DNA from: an uncultured Afifella sp.
Lineage (GTDB): Bacteria > Pseudomonadota > Alphaproteobacteria > Rhizobiales > Afifellaceae
Direction: 5' to 3'
Assembly: GCA_947259045.1 (NCBI GenBank)
Contig: CAMYKZ010000001.1
Coordinates: 100,555-164,554, forward strand
DNA: 64,000 nucleotides
In this document: in pieces, positions 44,155-53,096 of the stretch
How positions within the stretch are numbered: position 1 is the first letter of the stretch
How the letters are laid out: each line of letters opens with the position of its first letter
The notes under the pieces: generated by a model
Told to the model about the DNA's origin: nothing
The model's input: only the letters and a program-made list of their open reading frames with translations
Databases searched by the model: none
Position numbers and translations under genes: made by a program

Positions 44155-44940
44155 TCATCTACTCCCGTTGAGGCGGCGCATGGAACGCTCCGCCCAGAGG
44201 CCAAGGACTGCCGTGAGAACCAGGACGACGGTCGAGATGGCATTGATTTCCGGCGACATGCCGGATCGCAGCATCGCAAAGATCAGCACCGGCAAAGTCG
44301 GCTCATAGCTGCCGAGGAAGAAGGCACGGATAAAATCGTCGAAGCTCAGAAGCATGCAGAAGATGCCCGCGCCGATCAGCGCCGGCAGCAGATAGGGCAG
44401 CGTAATGCGCATGAACGCAACGATCGCGTCTGCGCCAAGGTCGCGCGCCGCTTCGATATGGCTCTTCGGCAGCGTGCTCAGCCGCGCCATGACAACCAGA
44501 GCGACAAATGGCACATTGTGGACCGTATGGCCGAGAATGATCGCCACCATGCCCGGATCGATTTCCAGCAACCGCGCGAATATGCGCAGCGAGATTGCCG
44601 AAATGATCCCGGGAATGACTGCCGGCAGGCAGGTCAGCGCGAAGACGATCAGCTTGCCCCGGAACTTGTTGGGCCCGAGGAATGTGGCAATCCACACGCC
44701 GATCACCAGCGACAGGAAAGTTGTCGACAACGCGATGGTCATGGAATAGGCGAACACGCCCAGCACCTCCGAATCGCGGAAGATCTCGGCGTACCAGTTC
44801 AGCGTCCAGCCACGGATCGGAAAGCCGACAAAGCGGGAATCCTTGAAGCCCATAACCACCATAAGCGCCAGCGGCACGAACAGATAGACCACGAAGGCCC
44901 AGTAGATGACCGACATGAAAATCCGTGTCGTTCTCGTCAT
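44155..44940 (-). CDS. ABC transporter permease, PotC-type
   Basis: The 261-aa inner-membrane subunit begins at 44940, overlapping the preceding permease by four bases, and ends one base before the ATPase start. It has about six helices and the EAA loop HIEAARDLGADAIVAFMRITLP. The size and GWTLNWYAEIFRDSEVLGVF opening are those of PotC-type permeases. Confidence 0.88.
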   Translation of the reverse strand: MTRTTRIFMSVIYWAFVVYLFVPLALMVVMGFKDSRFVGFPIRGWTLNWYAEIFRDSEVLGVFAYSMTIALSTTFLSLVIGVWIATFLGPNKFRGKLIVFALTCLPAVIPGIISAISLRIFARLLEIDPGMVAIILGHTVHNVPFVALVVMARLSTLPKSHIEAARDLGADAIVAFMRITLPYLLPALIGAGIFCMLLSFDDFIRAFFLGSYEPTLPVLIFAMLRSGMSPEINAISTVVLVLTAVLGLWAERSMRRLNGSR

Positions 44941-45923
44941 TGCATCAGCCCCTTGCCGGTGCGCCCCATGACCTTGAGAAAGATGCCGGTCAGCGTCAGG
45001 GTGGTGATCAGCATGATGCTGGCAAAGGCGGCGCCGACAGGCCACTTGTCGCCGGCGACATGGAAGAAGCCCGCGATCGTCTCGGCAAAGACCGTGGTTC
45101 GCGGGCCACCGAGAAGGACGGGTGTCGCGTAATAACCGGTCGAGATCAGGAAGACGAGCGTGCAACCCGACGCAATGCCTTCACGCGACAGCGGCAGCGT
45201 AATGCGCCAGAAGCGCCGCCACGCTCCGGCGCCCAGATCCGCCCCCGCCTCAAGATAGGAGCGCGGAATCTTCTCCAAAGCCGAATAGAGCGGCAGCAAC
45301 ATGTAGAGCGACGTCAGATAGACGATGCCGATGCCAAGCGAAAAGCTTGTGTACATGAACGGTATCGGCCGGTCGATCAGACCGAGCCATTTCAGCGCGA
45401 GATTCAGCGCGCCATTATTGCCGAGCATGATCATGATGGCGTAGGTGCGCACGATCTCACCGACCCAGAACGGGATCAGCAGCAACAGCAGGAACAGCAA
45501 TTGCCGGTTGCGCGAGACATGCCTGGCCAGGAAATAGGCGACCGGATAGGTCAGGAGCAGGCTGGAGACGGTCAGCACGAAGGCGAAGCCGAGCGTGCGA
45601 AAGAAGGGCATGACGAAAATGCTGTCGCCGAAGAACCGCATCCAGTTGGCGAACGTCAGCTGCGGATCCACACCGATCGTCGGCGGATAGGAATCCAGGA
45701 AGCTGATCCAGATCATCTGCAGGATCGGCCCCAGATTGGCAAACAGAACCCAGAACAGCGGAAGGCTTGCCAGCAGCCAGAACCGGCGCCTTTCAGTCCG
45801 AAACAGGAAGCCGGTCACCCCGGCATAGGCATTGCTGTTCTGCAGGCGCCCCCAGAAGCTGCGCCTGCCGCCGGCACCGGAGTCCGCCGGCGCATCTGCA
45901 AGTTCCCGCTCTATATCGGCCAT
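44937..45923 (-). CDS. ABC transporter permease, PotB-type
   Basis: The 328-aa membrane subunit has a 45-residue hydrophilic N-terminus, then about six helices, with the EAA-loop sequence YLEAGADLGAGAWRRFWRITLP. It pairs with the PotC-type permease in one complex. A ribosome site and a 75-base gap separate it from the binding-protein gene upstream. Confidence 0.88.
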   Translation of the reverse strand: MADIERELADAPADSGAGGRRSFWGRLQNSNAYAGVTGFLFRTERRRFWLLASLPLFWVLFANLGPILQMIWISFLDSYPPTIGVDPQLTFANWMRFFGDSIFVMPFFRTLGFAFVLTVSSLLLTYPVAYFLARHVSRNRQLLFLLLLLIPFWVGEIVRTYAIMIMLGNNGALNLALKWLGLIDRPIPFMYTSFSLGIGIVYLTSLYMLLPLYSALEKIPRSYLEAGADLGAGAWRRFWRITLPLSREGIASGCTLVFLISTGYYATPVLLGGPRTTVFAETIAGFFHVAGDKWPVGAAFASIMLITTLTLTGIFLKVMGRTGKGLMQ

Positions 45924-45998
45924 GGCGTTATGCTTTTCCGTATCATTGTCCGCAGGCGTTTGGCGGCGGCCGGAAACGGAACCGGCCGCCGCAACCGG

Positions 45999-47108
45999 TC
46001 AGGCAGCCTTGATCTCTTCCACCGCCGGATCGAGCAGGCCGTATTTCATCTTGTTGTTCTCGGCGCGGAAGAACTGCAGGCCCTGCAATTCCTCCTCGGT
46101 GAAGGAAGAGGCCTTGCGCTCCAGTTCGGTCAGATGCTGGTCCGCACCCTTGAAGGTGGAAATGAAGCCCGACGCCCTGGTCATGCTGGCGCCGATTTCC
46201 GGCCGCGCCAGGATGGCGTCGAGCAGCTTGTAGGCATTGTCCTGATTGGGACCGTTATTGGTCACGTTCAGCGTGTAGACAAAGCCGTACGAGCCTTCCT
46301 TTGGTATCGTCATCGCGACCGGGAACCCGTCCGCAATCAGCTTGGAGATCGGTCCGTTCCAGGCATGGGCGACGACGACATCCTGATTGATGAACATCTG
46401 CTGGATTTCAGCGCCCGCATCGTAATATTTGCGCACCAGAGGCTTCTTCTCGATCAGGAAATCACGCACTTCCTTGACGAGCCTGGCAGCCTTTTCCGGA
46501 TCATCCTTGTACTCGATGAAATTCCCGTCATAGCCGTTGTAGAGCATCATGACCGACATCATGTCCTGGATGATATAGGCCGTCTGCTGCTTGTATTTCT
46601 CGTCGAACAGCACATCCCAGCTCCGGGCTTCCTCAGGTGTCACGACCTCGGTATTGTAGGCCAGGATCTCGGCGCCCGACAGGATCGGCGCGCCCCATTT
46701 GTTGCCGTTGATGGTCGCCCAGTCGCTTTCGGAGAAGACCGGATTGATGGTGCCCCAGTTCTTCAGGCGACCGGTATCGAGCGGCGACAGCAGTTCGGAT
46801 TCGATGAACTGCAGGAAGCGGTGTCCGGCGACCGTGACAATATCGGCGGTCGGCTTCGGCGATTCTGCCGCCAGCAGGTTGAACTGCTTGCCCTGGTCGT
46901 CGACCAGCCGGACGTTGACCTTTATGCCGGTGTCTTTTTCAAACTGCTCACGAAAATCGTCGGGAACAAAGTTGGCATAGGTCCAGACATTGACCTCGCC
47001 GGCCGCCTGAGCCGGATTGGTCCGCAATATTGCAGGCGCTGCCAGCAACGCCGCGCCGGCGACCCCGGATTTCATGAATCCGCGTCGGCTGGTAATCAGT
47101 TTCTTCAT
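45999..47108 (-). CDS. ABC transporter substrate-binding protein, polyamine/opine type, Tat-exported
   Basis: The 369-aa protein has a twin-arginine signal (SRRGFMKSGVAGAALLAAPA) rather than a plain Sec signal. The mature domain fits the PotD/PotF-like extracellular solute family: GEVNVWTYANFVPDDFREQF, ADIVTVAGHRFLQF, GAPILSGAEILAYNTE and VVVAHAWNGPISKLI. Its position directly after an opine-dehydrogenase-family gene makes an opine, polyamine or N-substituted amino acid a plausible ligand; this is inference. Confidence 0.87.
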   Translation of the reverse strand: MKKLITSRRGFMKSGVAGAALLAAPAILRTNPAQAAGEVNVWTYANFVPDDFREQFEKDTGIKVNVRLVDDQGKQFNLLAAESPKPTADIVTVAGHRFLQFIESELLSPLDTGRLKNWGTINPVFSESDWATINGNKWGAPILSGAEILAYNTEVVTPEEARSWDVLFDEKYKQQTAYIIQDMMSVMMLYNGYDGNFIEYKDDPEKAARLVKEVRDFLIEKKPLVRKYYDAGAEIQQMFINQDVVVAHAWNGPISKLIADGFPVAMTIPKEGSYGFVYTLNVTNNGPNQDNAYKLLDAILARPEIGASMTRASGFISTFKGADQHLTELERKASSFTEEELQGLQFFRAENNKMKYGLLDPAVEEIKAA

Positions 47109-47186
47109 GATCTCATCCCTTCCTTTTCAACTTCCACCGGGCGGGTTGCTGCCTCCGCCTCGCTTTACAAAGGCTCTTGATGGCCT

Positions 47187-48344
47187 CTAGACAATTCGAT
47201 CTTCTGCGTGCGCCGGATATCCGTGACGGGCCAGTCGTTTCATATCGTCTAGCGAAAGACCGCCGATGTCCAGCGCGTCGAGCAGATGGTTCTCGCTCTG
47301 GAAATCACGCCCGTACAGCGCAGAAAAGATTTCGATGCCGGAGCGGTGCAGCCGCGCCTCGCATCCGGTCAGTTCGCCCAGCCTGACGGTCATCAGCAGA
47401 CCGTAGGGCACGTCTTCATGGACGTAACGGCTGTCAGCCGACGCCGGCCCGTTGCCGCCGCGGCCCTGACGGTGCAATTCATTGTTCATGTTCGATATCG
47501 TGTCCACGGGTACGTGGAACGACAGGTGGAAATGTTCAAAGATCGTGCGCACTTCCAGTTCCAGGGCGGCGGCGATCGCCAGCCGTTCCCGGTCCAGCGC
47601 CTCCAGCAGCCGGCCGACGTTCGGCGTCACATTCAGGCCCTGGCTCCAGCTTTCACCCTGTTCCATCCGCGTCATGTTGCACAGCGCAATGCCCATATGG
47701 TTCTGCGGATTGAGATTGGAGAGCGCGATGGCCAGCAGACCGTCGCGTTCCACGAAACGCTCGCCGAACAAGGCCTGGCAGCACGCCAGACCTTCGGCGC
47801 TGCGCGTGTGCGGCAGGGTGCAGATATCGATGCGGTTTCGCACCGTGCCGATCCTGGCCTCAACTAGGCTGAGCTGGCGGCCGGATGTGACGGTCGTGCC
47901 CCACGCCACGATCGGCACGACAACGCCGCGCGCGGCCAGCAGGCGGTTGAGATAGAGTGCGCCCAGGGAAGCGTGTGAGCTGATCAGCACGATCTGGTCG
48001 GCGCGGATATGCGGTGCGATCGCGTCCATGACGCTCTTGTGGCCATAGGCCGGCAGGGCAATCATGATGACCTGAGAGGCGTCGACAAGCTGGCTGGCGG
48101 ATGCGGCCACCGCCGGGTGGAAGGTGCCCTCCACCGCCCCTTCCGCCACCAGCGGCTCGCCTGAAGCCAGCCGGGCCGTGCGTTCGCCTGACGGCGACCA
48201 CAGCATGGGCTTGTGGCCTGAGCTTTCCAGCAATGCCGCGGCGCCGAAGGCGATCGACCCGGCGCCGGTTATTCCGACTTTGATAGCGTCGGCGCCGGCC
48301 AGACCGGAAGGCACCTGATCCGTTCTGTCGCCCGCCATCGTCAT
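47187..48344 (-). CDS. Opine dehydrogenase family protein (octopine/nopaline type)
   Basis: The 385-aa protein has the NAD(P)-binding motif VGITGAGSIAFGAAALLESSGH and the catalytic His in NLNPQNHMGIALCN, the arrangement of octopine/nopaline and bacterial opine dehydrogenases, which join or split an amino acid and a 2-oxoacid by reductive condensation. The C-terminal domain (HFHLSFHVPVDTISNMNNEL) contains the substrate cavity. In this operon, with an uptake system, it would most likely act oxidatively to split an imported opine-like compound. Its start overlaps the stop of the peroxidase-related gene by four bases. Confidence 0.84.
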   Translation of the reverse strand: MTMAGDRTDQVPSGLAGADAIKVGITGAGSIAFGAAALLESSGHKPMLWSPSGERTARLASGEPLVAEGAVEGTFHPAVAASASQLVDASQVIMIALPAYGHKSVMDAIAPHIRADQIVLISSHASLGALYLNRLLAARGVVVPIVAWGTTVTSGRQLSLVEARIGTVRNRIDICTLPHTRSAEGLACCQALFGERFVERDGLLAIALSNLNPQNHMGIALCNMTRMEQGESWSQGLNVTPNVGRLLEALDRERLAIAAALELEVRTIFEHFHLSFHVPVDTISNMNNELHRQGRGGNGPASADSRYVHEDVPYGLLMTVRLGELTGCEARLHRSGIEIFSALYGRDFQSENHLLDALDIGGLSLDDMKRLARHGYPAHAEDRIV

Positions 48345-48922
48345 CCCGCCTCCACCGGCTCGGGATCGCCCAGCGTATGCATCAGCCGGTTGGCCCAGCC
48401 GAACAGCGCCGTCGACAGGACCAGATCGAGGATCTCACCTTCATCGAGGCCGGCATCGCGAAGCTTCTCTATATCACCCGCATCTGCCTCCATCGGCGTT
48501 CGGGAAAGACGGACGGCAAATTTCAGGATCGCCGCGTCGCGAACATCCAGGTCGGCATTCTCGCCATCGGCAAAGACGCGCTCGATGACATCTTCGGTGC
48601 CGGTCAGTTGATTGTATCGGCCGGCATGGACCGCGGTACAGTAAATGCAGCGGTTGACGATCGACGAGCCGACCGCGCCCAGTTCGCGCTCGGCGCGCCC
48701 GAGACCCTGGCGGTGATACATGATCGCGTTGAACAGAGGCGACCTGACCTTCAGGGTCTCCACATCGTTGGCGAGCACCAGGACATAATCGGAAATTTTC
48801 CGGTTCGACGGCGTGACCTTCAGTGCCTCAAGCTGCTGAGGCGTGGCGGCATCCAGATCGACCGGCTTCACGCGCGGCCGCCATTTCGGGACGATGGTGG
48901 TAAAATTCATCATTTCGCTCAT
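48341..48922 (-). CDS. Peroxidase-related CMD-domain protein (AhpD-like)
   Basis: This 193-aa protein has a carboxymuconolactone-decarboxylase/AhpD fold with the redox motif NRCIYCTAVHAGRYNQL (Cys-x2-Cys-x3-His). The N-terminal head and overall sequence resemble the Avi_7169-type family in rhizobia, which occur next to a second CMD protein, as here. Such proteins may reduce peroxides or transfer thiol equivalents for an adjacent oxidase. It is translationally coupled with both neighbours (4-base overlaps). Confidence 0.78.
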   Translation of the reverse strand: MSEMMNFTTIVPKWRPRVKPVDLDAATPQQLEALKVTPSNRKISDYVLVLANDVETLKVRSPLFNAIMYHRQGLGRAERELGAVGSSIVNRCIYCTAVHAGRYNQLTGTEDVIERVFADGENADLDVRDAAILKFAVRLSRTPMEADAGDIEKLRDAGLDEGEILDLVLSTALFGWANRLMHTLGDPEPVEAG

Positions 48923-49422
48923 GATGCAGCCTTGATCAGTTTCAGTCCGGCCACGAGGCGGATCTGGTAGGACAGGAATGCGACGAGTTCCGACAGACGG
49001 ACGATATCGGCATCCTCGATGCCTGCCGCCTGCAACTGGACAATGTCGGCGGCGGTCGCGTCGCGCGGTGAGACGCTGACGCGGTCGATATAGGCAAGCA
49101 GTGCCGCCCGCCGCCCGTTACCGCCGCCGTCCGACGCAGGATCGGCCAGGGCTGCCGTCGCGTCGTCGCATCCGGCATGGCGCATCAGGGTCTCGTAATG
49201 CCCCGCAAGCCCGCCCTCGCCGCTCAGCCTGACGATCCGCACGGCAAGTGCCGCCCGCTCGGCATGGCTGAGGCCGCCGGGCTCCGCTGGCGTCAGCGAA
49301 GCATCATGAGCTTCTTCCGTCATCGCCAGGATATCGGCGCGCGCCGCCAGCGCCGCGTGAACATTGTCGTCTTTCGTGATGCCAGCGCCCGCACCGACTA
49401 TCGTTTCTTCAATCTGTTTCAT
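48919..49422 (-). CDS. CMD-domain protein, Avi_7170-like partner
   Basis: I start at 49422 (167 aa), where GGGTGAG precedes the ATG. It reads LSHAERAALAVRIVRLSGEG, HYETLMRHAGC and QLQAAGIEDADIVRLSELVA, a helical CMD-type protein whose CxxC is reduced to a lone cysteine. It resembles the Avi_7170 group, which is regularly next to an Avi_7169-type peroxidase-related protein. Function is unknown; it may form a hetero-complex with its partner. It begins two bases after the monooxygenase gene's stop. Confidence 0.7.
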   Translation of the reverse strand: MKQIEETIVGAGAGITKDDNVHAALAARADILAMTEEAHDASLTPAEPGGLSHAERAALAVRIVRLSGEGGLAGHYETLMRHAGCDDATAALADPASDGGGNGRRAALLAYIDRVSVSPRDATAADIVQLQAAGIEDADIVRLSELVAFLSYQIRLVAGLKLIKAAS

Positions 49423-49424
49423 GC

Positions 49425-50933
49425 TCACCCGGCAAGCGCCCCCTGTTTGTGTGGCGGCCTGAGATCGGCGCCGGTATCCTCCGGCTCCGTGCCGCGCCAT
49501 TCGTCACCCTGCAGCTCCGGTTTGGAATAATCGAGCATACCCTGCCAGTGCGCTCCGACATCCTCGCGGTAGAATTTTGCCGCAATGGAGCGCGTCAGCC
49601 AGCCGGCACCTTCGCTGATGCCGGGAACATCGCCGCTGACCTTTCCCAGGCTCGCCGTCGCACCATAGTTGAAACAATAGATCGACGACAGCCAAGGCGC
49701 CTTGCCGGGCGTGCGCTCACGAAAGGTGAAATCCCCGTTGAGGTAGGGGAAATTACCGAGTTCCGGGCTCTCTTCGCCTTCCGGCGGGCTATATCGGTGT
49801 TTCCACAATTCGATTTCCTCGGCATAGGGATCCAGTTCCGCGCGCGCCAGCGGATCGGTGGTGAATCCGGTGCAGACGATGATGAAATCTGTCGCCATCC
49901 TGCCGCCATCGGCGGTCCCGACGACGAGCTCGCCGCCTTCCAGGTCAACGCGGTCGATGGCCTTGGAGAAGTGGAAAAAGGCGTTGTCATGCCGGCCGAC
50001 CCGCAAGGTCGAGCCGCGCGGCGCCGGCGTCTGGGTGGCAAAGGAATATTGCATGAAGCGCCAGCGCCATTCGTCAGGCAGTTGGGCATAGCCGCTGATG
50101 AAGCCGAACGAACCAATGCCCATCATCTTGTTGATGGTGGGCATTTGAGCGCGGCGGATCAGGTGCCGCACTTCGCGCGCGCCGGCTTCCAGCGCCTCTG
50201 CGGAATTGTCCACCGCCGACGCTCCGACGCCGACGATCACGACGCGCTTGCCCTTCATTGCGGAGAAATCGATATCCTCGGAAGAATGCGCCCAATGGCT
50301 CTTGGGCACACTCTTCATGAAATCCGGAATATTCGGATAGCCCAGACCTTCCCGCCCCGTCGCCATCACCAGTTTGCGGGTCAGCAGCGTCTCGCCCTGC
50401 GCACCCTTCCCGCCAGTTGTCAGTCTCAGATAATCGCCTTCCGGGCGGACCCGGCTGACCTCGACGCGGTTTTCAACCGGAATTTCCAGCACCTTGCGGT
50501 ACCATTTGAGATAATCCATCCAGACCGGCCGCGGAATCTTGTCCATGGCGTCCCAGGCGTCTTCGCCACGCGCCGCCGTGTACCAGGCCCGAAATGTCAG
50601 CGATCCGAATCCATAGGCCGGGCCGACAAGTTGTTTCGGCGAGCGCAGCGTTTCCATGCGCGCATATGTTACCCACGGCCCTTCCAGACCCGCCGGATTG
50701 CGGTCGACAATCCGGACGTTGCGAATGCCTCCGTTGCGCAGCGCGAAGAACGCCAGCAGACCGCACATCCCGCCGCCAATGATGACGACGTCATGAATGC
50801 TTTCGCCATTAGAGGTCCGTTGCGGCACCCAGTTCGCCGGCGGGAGACACAAATAGTCCAGATCCCGGCGGACCTGCGCTTCCAGGCCTGCAAGCCTGCT
50901 GCCGGGCGCAGCGTCTGCGTCCGGCTCCGTCAT
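49425..50933 (-). CDS. FAD/NADPH-dependent flavin monooxygenase-like oxidoreductase
   Basis: I choose the ATG at 50933 (502 aa); a longer frame reaches 51011 without conservation. The FAD motif is VVIIGGGMCGLLAFFALRNG and the NADPH motif VVIVGVGASAVDNSAEALE, spaced as in class B flavin monooxygenases that oxygenate N, S or ketone carbons, though no clean FxGxxxHxxxW fingerprint is visible; KSHWAHSSEDIDF occupies that place. It leads the leftward eight-gene run. N-hydroxylation or oxidative opening of the imported compound is the likely role, but is not proved. Confidence 0.78.
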   Translation of the reverse strand: MTEPDADAAPGSRLAGLEAQVRRDLDYLCLPPANWVPQRTSNGESIHDVVIIGGGMCGLLAFFALRNGGIRNVRIVDRNPAGLEGPWVTYARMETLRSPKQLVGPAYGFGSLTFRAWYTAARGEDAWDAMDKIPRPVWMDYLKWYRKVLEIPVENRVEVSRVRPEGDYLRLTTGGKGAQGETLLTRKLVMATGREGLGYPNIPDFMKSVPKSHWAHSSEDIDFSAMKGKRVVIVGVGASAVDNSAEALEAGAREVRHLIRRAQMPTINKMMGIGSFGFISGYAQLPDEWRWRFMQYSFATQTPAPRGSTLRVGRHDNAFFHFSKAIDRVDLEGGELVVGTADGGRMATDFIIVCTGFTTDPLARAELDPYAEEIELWKHRYSPPEGEESPELGNFPYLNGDFTFRERTPGKAPWLSSIYCFNYGATASLGKVSGDVPGISEGAGWLTRSIAAKFYREDVGAHWQGMLDYSKPELQGDEWRGTEPEDTGADLRPPHKQGALAG

Positions 50934-51239
50934 CGGACACTCACACAACCGGGCGCAGCCCGAAAACCCGCCAATGCGGCGGCAGGTGGATCGGAATTCT
51001 GTTGTTGCCAAATATTATTCATCACAGCCGTGAACATCGGAGGGGATTTTTGCCCGTCCGTCAAGCATATCTGGGTTGAAACCGGAACAGCGCGATGGCG
51101 GACAATCGTCACAACGGCCATCACGACAGAGCCGCGCATCGCTTCCAGACGACTTACATTCCGGTTTGTTTAGTGCATGATAGCGGCAACCGGCGGCGAC
51201 CAATCAAGGCCGGACGGACCGGACGAAAGGGAGAAGGTC
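50934..51239. other. Divergent intergenic region between two transporter operons
   Basis: These 306 bases separate the leftward monooxygenase/opine/ABC run from the rightward ABC importer set, so both promoters should be here. An AT-richer patch near 51003-51020 and GGGAGAAGG before 51240 are the only features I can point to. No regulator gene adjoins either operon. Confidence 0.4.
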
Positions 51240-52271
51240 ATGATTTCCATCTCACGCAGGGCGGCAGCCGCTTGGCTGGCCGGCGCGATGATTGCAACAG
51301 CAACACTCGGTGCAACTCTTTCCGCCGCCGCGGCGGAAAAAATCAAGGTCGGCGCACTGCGCTTTACCTCGCACGCGGCAAGCTTCGTCGCCTTTGAACG
51401 GGGATATTTCACCGACCAGGGCCTTGAGGTCGAGTTTGTCTACTTTCAGGCGGCCCAGCCGATGGCGGTGGCAATTGCCTCCGGCGACGTTGACTTCGGC
51501 GTTACGGCGATTTCCGGCGGCTTGATCAACCTGGCGGAAAAGGGCGCCATCAAGGTGATCGGCGGCGCATTGCAGGAAGAACCCGGCATTGACGGTCAGA
51601 TGATCCTGGTGTCCAAAAAGGCCTATGACGAGGGCGTCACCAGCCCGGCCATGCTGAAGGGCCGTTCGTTCGGCATAACCCAGGCCGGCTCGTCGTTCCA
51701 TTACATGGCGCACAAGATCGCCGAGAAGGAAGGTTTTTCCGGTTCCGACATCAAGGTCAAGCCGCTGCAGAAGGTCGGCGCGATCATCGGCGCACTGAAA
51801 TCGGAACAGATCGACGCCTGGTCGATCGTGCCGCATATCGCCAAGGGCCTGGCGAAGGCGCCGACAATCGAGACCATCGGTGTGATCGCCGATTATATCC
51901 CCGATTACCAGGTGACCACAGTGTTTACCTCAGCCGAAAACGCCGCCAACAAACCGGAGCTGGTGAAAAAATTCCTCGCCGCTTTTTCCGCAGGTGCTGC
52001 CGATTTCAATGCCGCCCTTGTCGACAAGACCGCCGGCGAACAGGCCGGAGACGACATGGTCAAGCTGATCCACAAATACGTCTATGTCGACCGGCCTTTT
52101 GAAAAGGCAGCGCCGTCCATCCGCAACGGCGCCATGCGCATCAACCAGAACGCAAAGCTGAATCTGACAAACGTCAAGGATCAGCTCTCATGGTTCCAGG
52201 CCGAAGGGCTGGTCTCCAAGGACATTACCATCGACACCCTGGTCGATGCGCGTTTCGTCGAAACCTTCTAA
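51240..52271 (+). CDS. ABC transporter substrate-binding protein, SsuA/TauA/NMT1 type
   Basis: I start at 51240 (343 aa), after GGGAGAAGG. A signal peptide ends near LSAAAAEK; the mature protein begins KVGALRFTSHAASFVAFERG, YFTDQGLEVEFVYF and has VAIASGDVDFGVTAISGG, the pattern of nitrate/taurine/thiamine-precursor binders. The ligand cannot be read off. It starts a rightward operon of binding protein, ATPase and permease. Confidence 0.88.
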   Translation: MISISRRAAAAWLAGAMIATATLGATLSAAAAEKIKVGALRFTSHAASFVAFERGYFTDQGLEVEFVYFQAAQPMAVAIASGDVDFGVTAISGGLINLAEKGAIKVIGGALQEEPGIDGQMILVSKKAYDEGVTSPAMLKGRSFGITQAGSSFHYMAHKIAEKEGFSGSDIKVKPLQKVGAIIGALKSEQIDAWSIVPHIAKGLAKAPTIETIGVIADYIPDYQVTTVFTSAENAANKPELVKKFLAAFSAGAADFNAALVDKTAGEQAGDDMVKLIHKYVYVDRPFEKAAPSIRNGAMRINQNAKLNLTNVKDQLSWFQAEGLVSKDITIDTLVDARFVETF

Positions 52272-52328
52272 AGACAGATCGGTGATGCGGGCCGGGCGGC
52301 GCCCGGCCCGAAGCGACAATAAAAGACA

Positions 52329-53096
52329 ATGGATCTTCGCCTCAAATCACTCTGCCATTCCTACGGCCAGACCGAAGTGCTGCGCGGCATCGATCTGGAC
52401 ATATGCAGCGGCGAGATCGTCTGCATCATCGGCCCATCCGGCTGCGGCAAGTCGACCCTGCTGCGCCTGATCGGCGGGCTGGAACAGCCGACATCCGGGA
52501 CCGTACTGCAGATCGGCGAGCCGCCGGCGGATTCGCTCAATCCGCTGACCTATATCTTTCAGGATTTCGCGCTGCTGCCCTGGCGCACCGCGCAAGGCAA
52601 TGTCTCGCTGGTGCTTGAAGATCATAAACTGTCTGCTGCAGACAAAGCGGCCATCATCGACGATGTGCTGGCCCGCACCCGGCTCAGCGATTTTCGCGCC
52701 GCCCTGCCGAAACAATTGTCCGGCGGCATGAAACAGCGCGTGGCGATCGCCCGTGCGCTGGCCGTGCGGCCTGCCGTCATGCTGATGGACGAACCCCTGT
52801 CGGCACTCGACAGCCAGACCCGCGAACTACTGATGGACGATCTTATCGACCTGTGGTCGCGCGAGCGTTTCACCGCCTGTTATGTCACCCACAATCTAGC
52901 CGAAGCGGTACGCCTCGGACATCGCATCGTCGTGCTCTCCAGGCGCCCCGGCATTATCCGGCAGATCGTCGAGATCCACATGCCGCTGGCTGAGCGGATC
53001 AATCATCTGGGTGAACTGGAAACCCAGCAGCGCCAGCTCTGGGAAATGATGCGCGAAGAAGCCATGGCCGCCGACATGGAGCTTGCCGATGTCTGA
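52329..53096 (+). CDS. ABC transporter ATPase, SsuB/TauB type
   Basis: The 255-aa ATPase carries Walker A GPSGCGKSTLLRLIGG, Q-loop IFQDFALLPWRT, signature LSGGMKQRVAIARAL, Walker B VMLMDEPLSALD and H-loop VTHNLAEAV. This PWRT/SGGMKQR set is typical of NitT/TauT importers. The gene overlaps the permease start by eight bases and follows the binding-protein gene by 57. Confidence 0.9.
   Translation: MDLRLKSLCHSYGQTEVLRGIDLDICSGEIVCIIGPSGCGKSTLLRLIGGLEQPTSGTVLQIGEPPADSLNPLTYIFQDFALLPWRTAQGNVSLVLEDHKLSAADKAAIIDDVLARTRLSDFRAALPKQLSGGMKQRVAIARALAVRPAVMLMDEPLSALDSQTRELLMDDLIDLWSRERFTACYVTHNLAEAVRLGHRIVVLSRRPGIIRQIVEIHMPLAERINHLGELETQQRQLWEMMREEAMAADMELADV

Noticed and set aside
44925..47180. Long rightward open frame (about 750 codons) opposite the ABC transporter genes
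   Set aside because: It is antisense to two well-supported transporter genes, its composition is Arg/Gln/His-rich as expected of high-GC shadow frames, and it resembles no family.
49449..51173. Rightward open frame of about 570 codons opposite the flavin monooxygenase gene
   Set aside because: Antisense shadow of a gene with clear FAD and NADPH motifs; no ribosome site or conserved motif.
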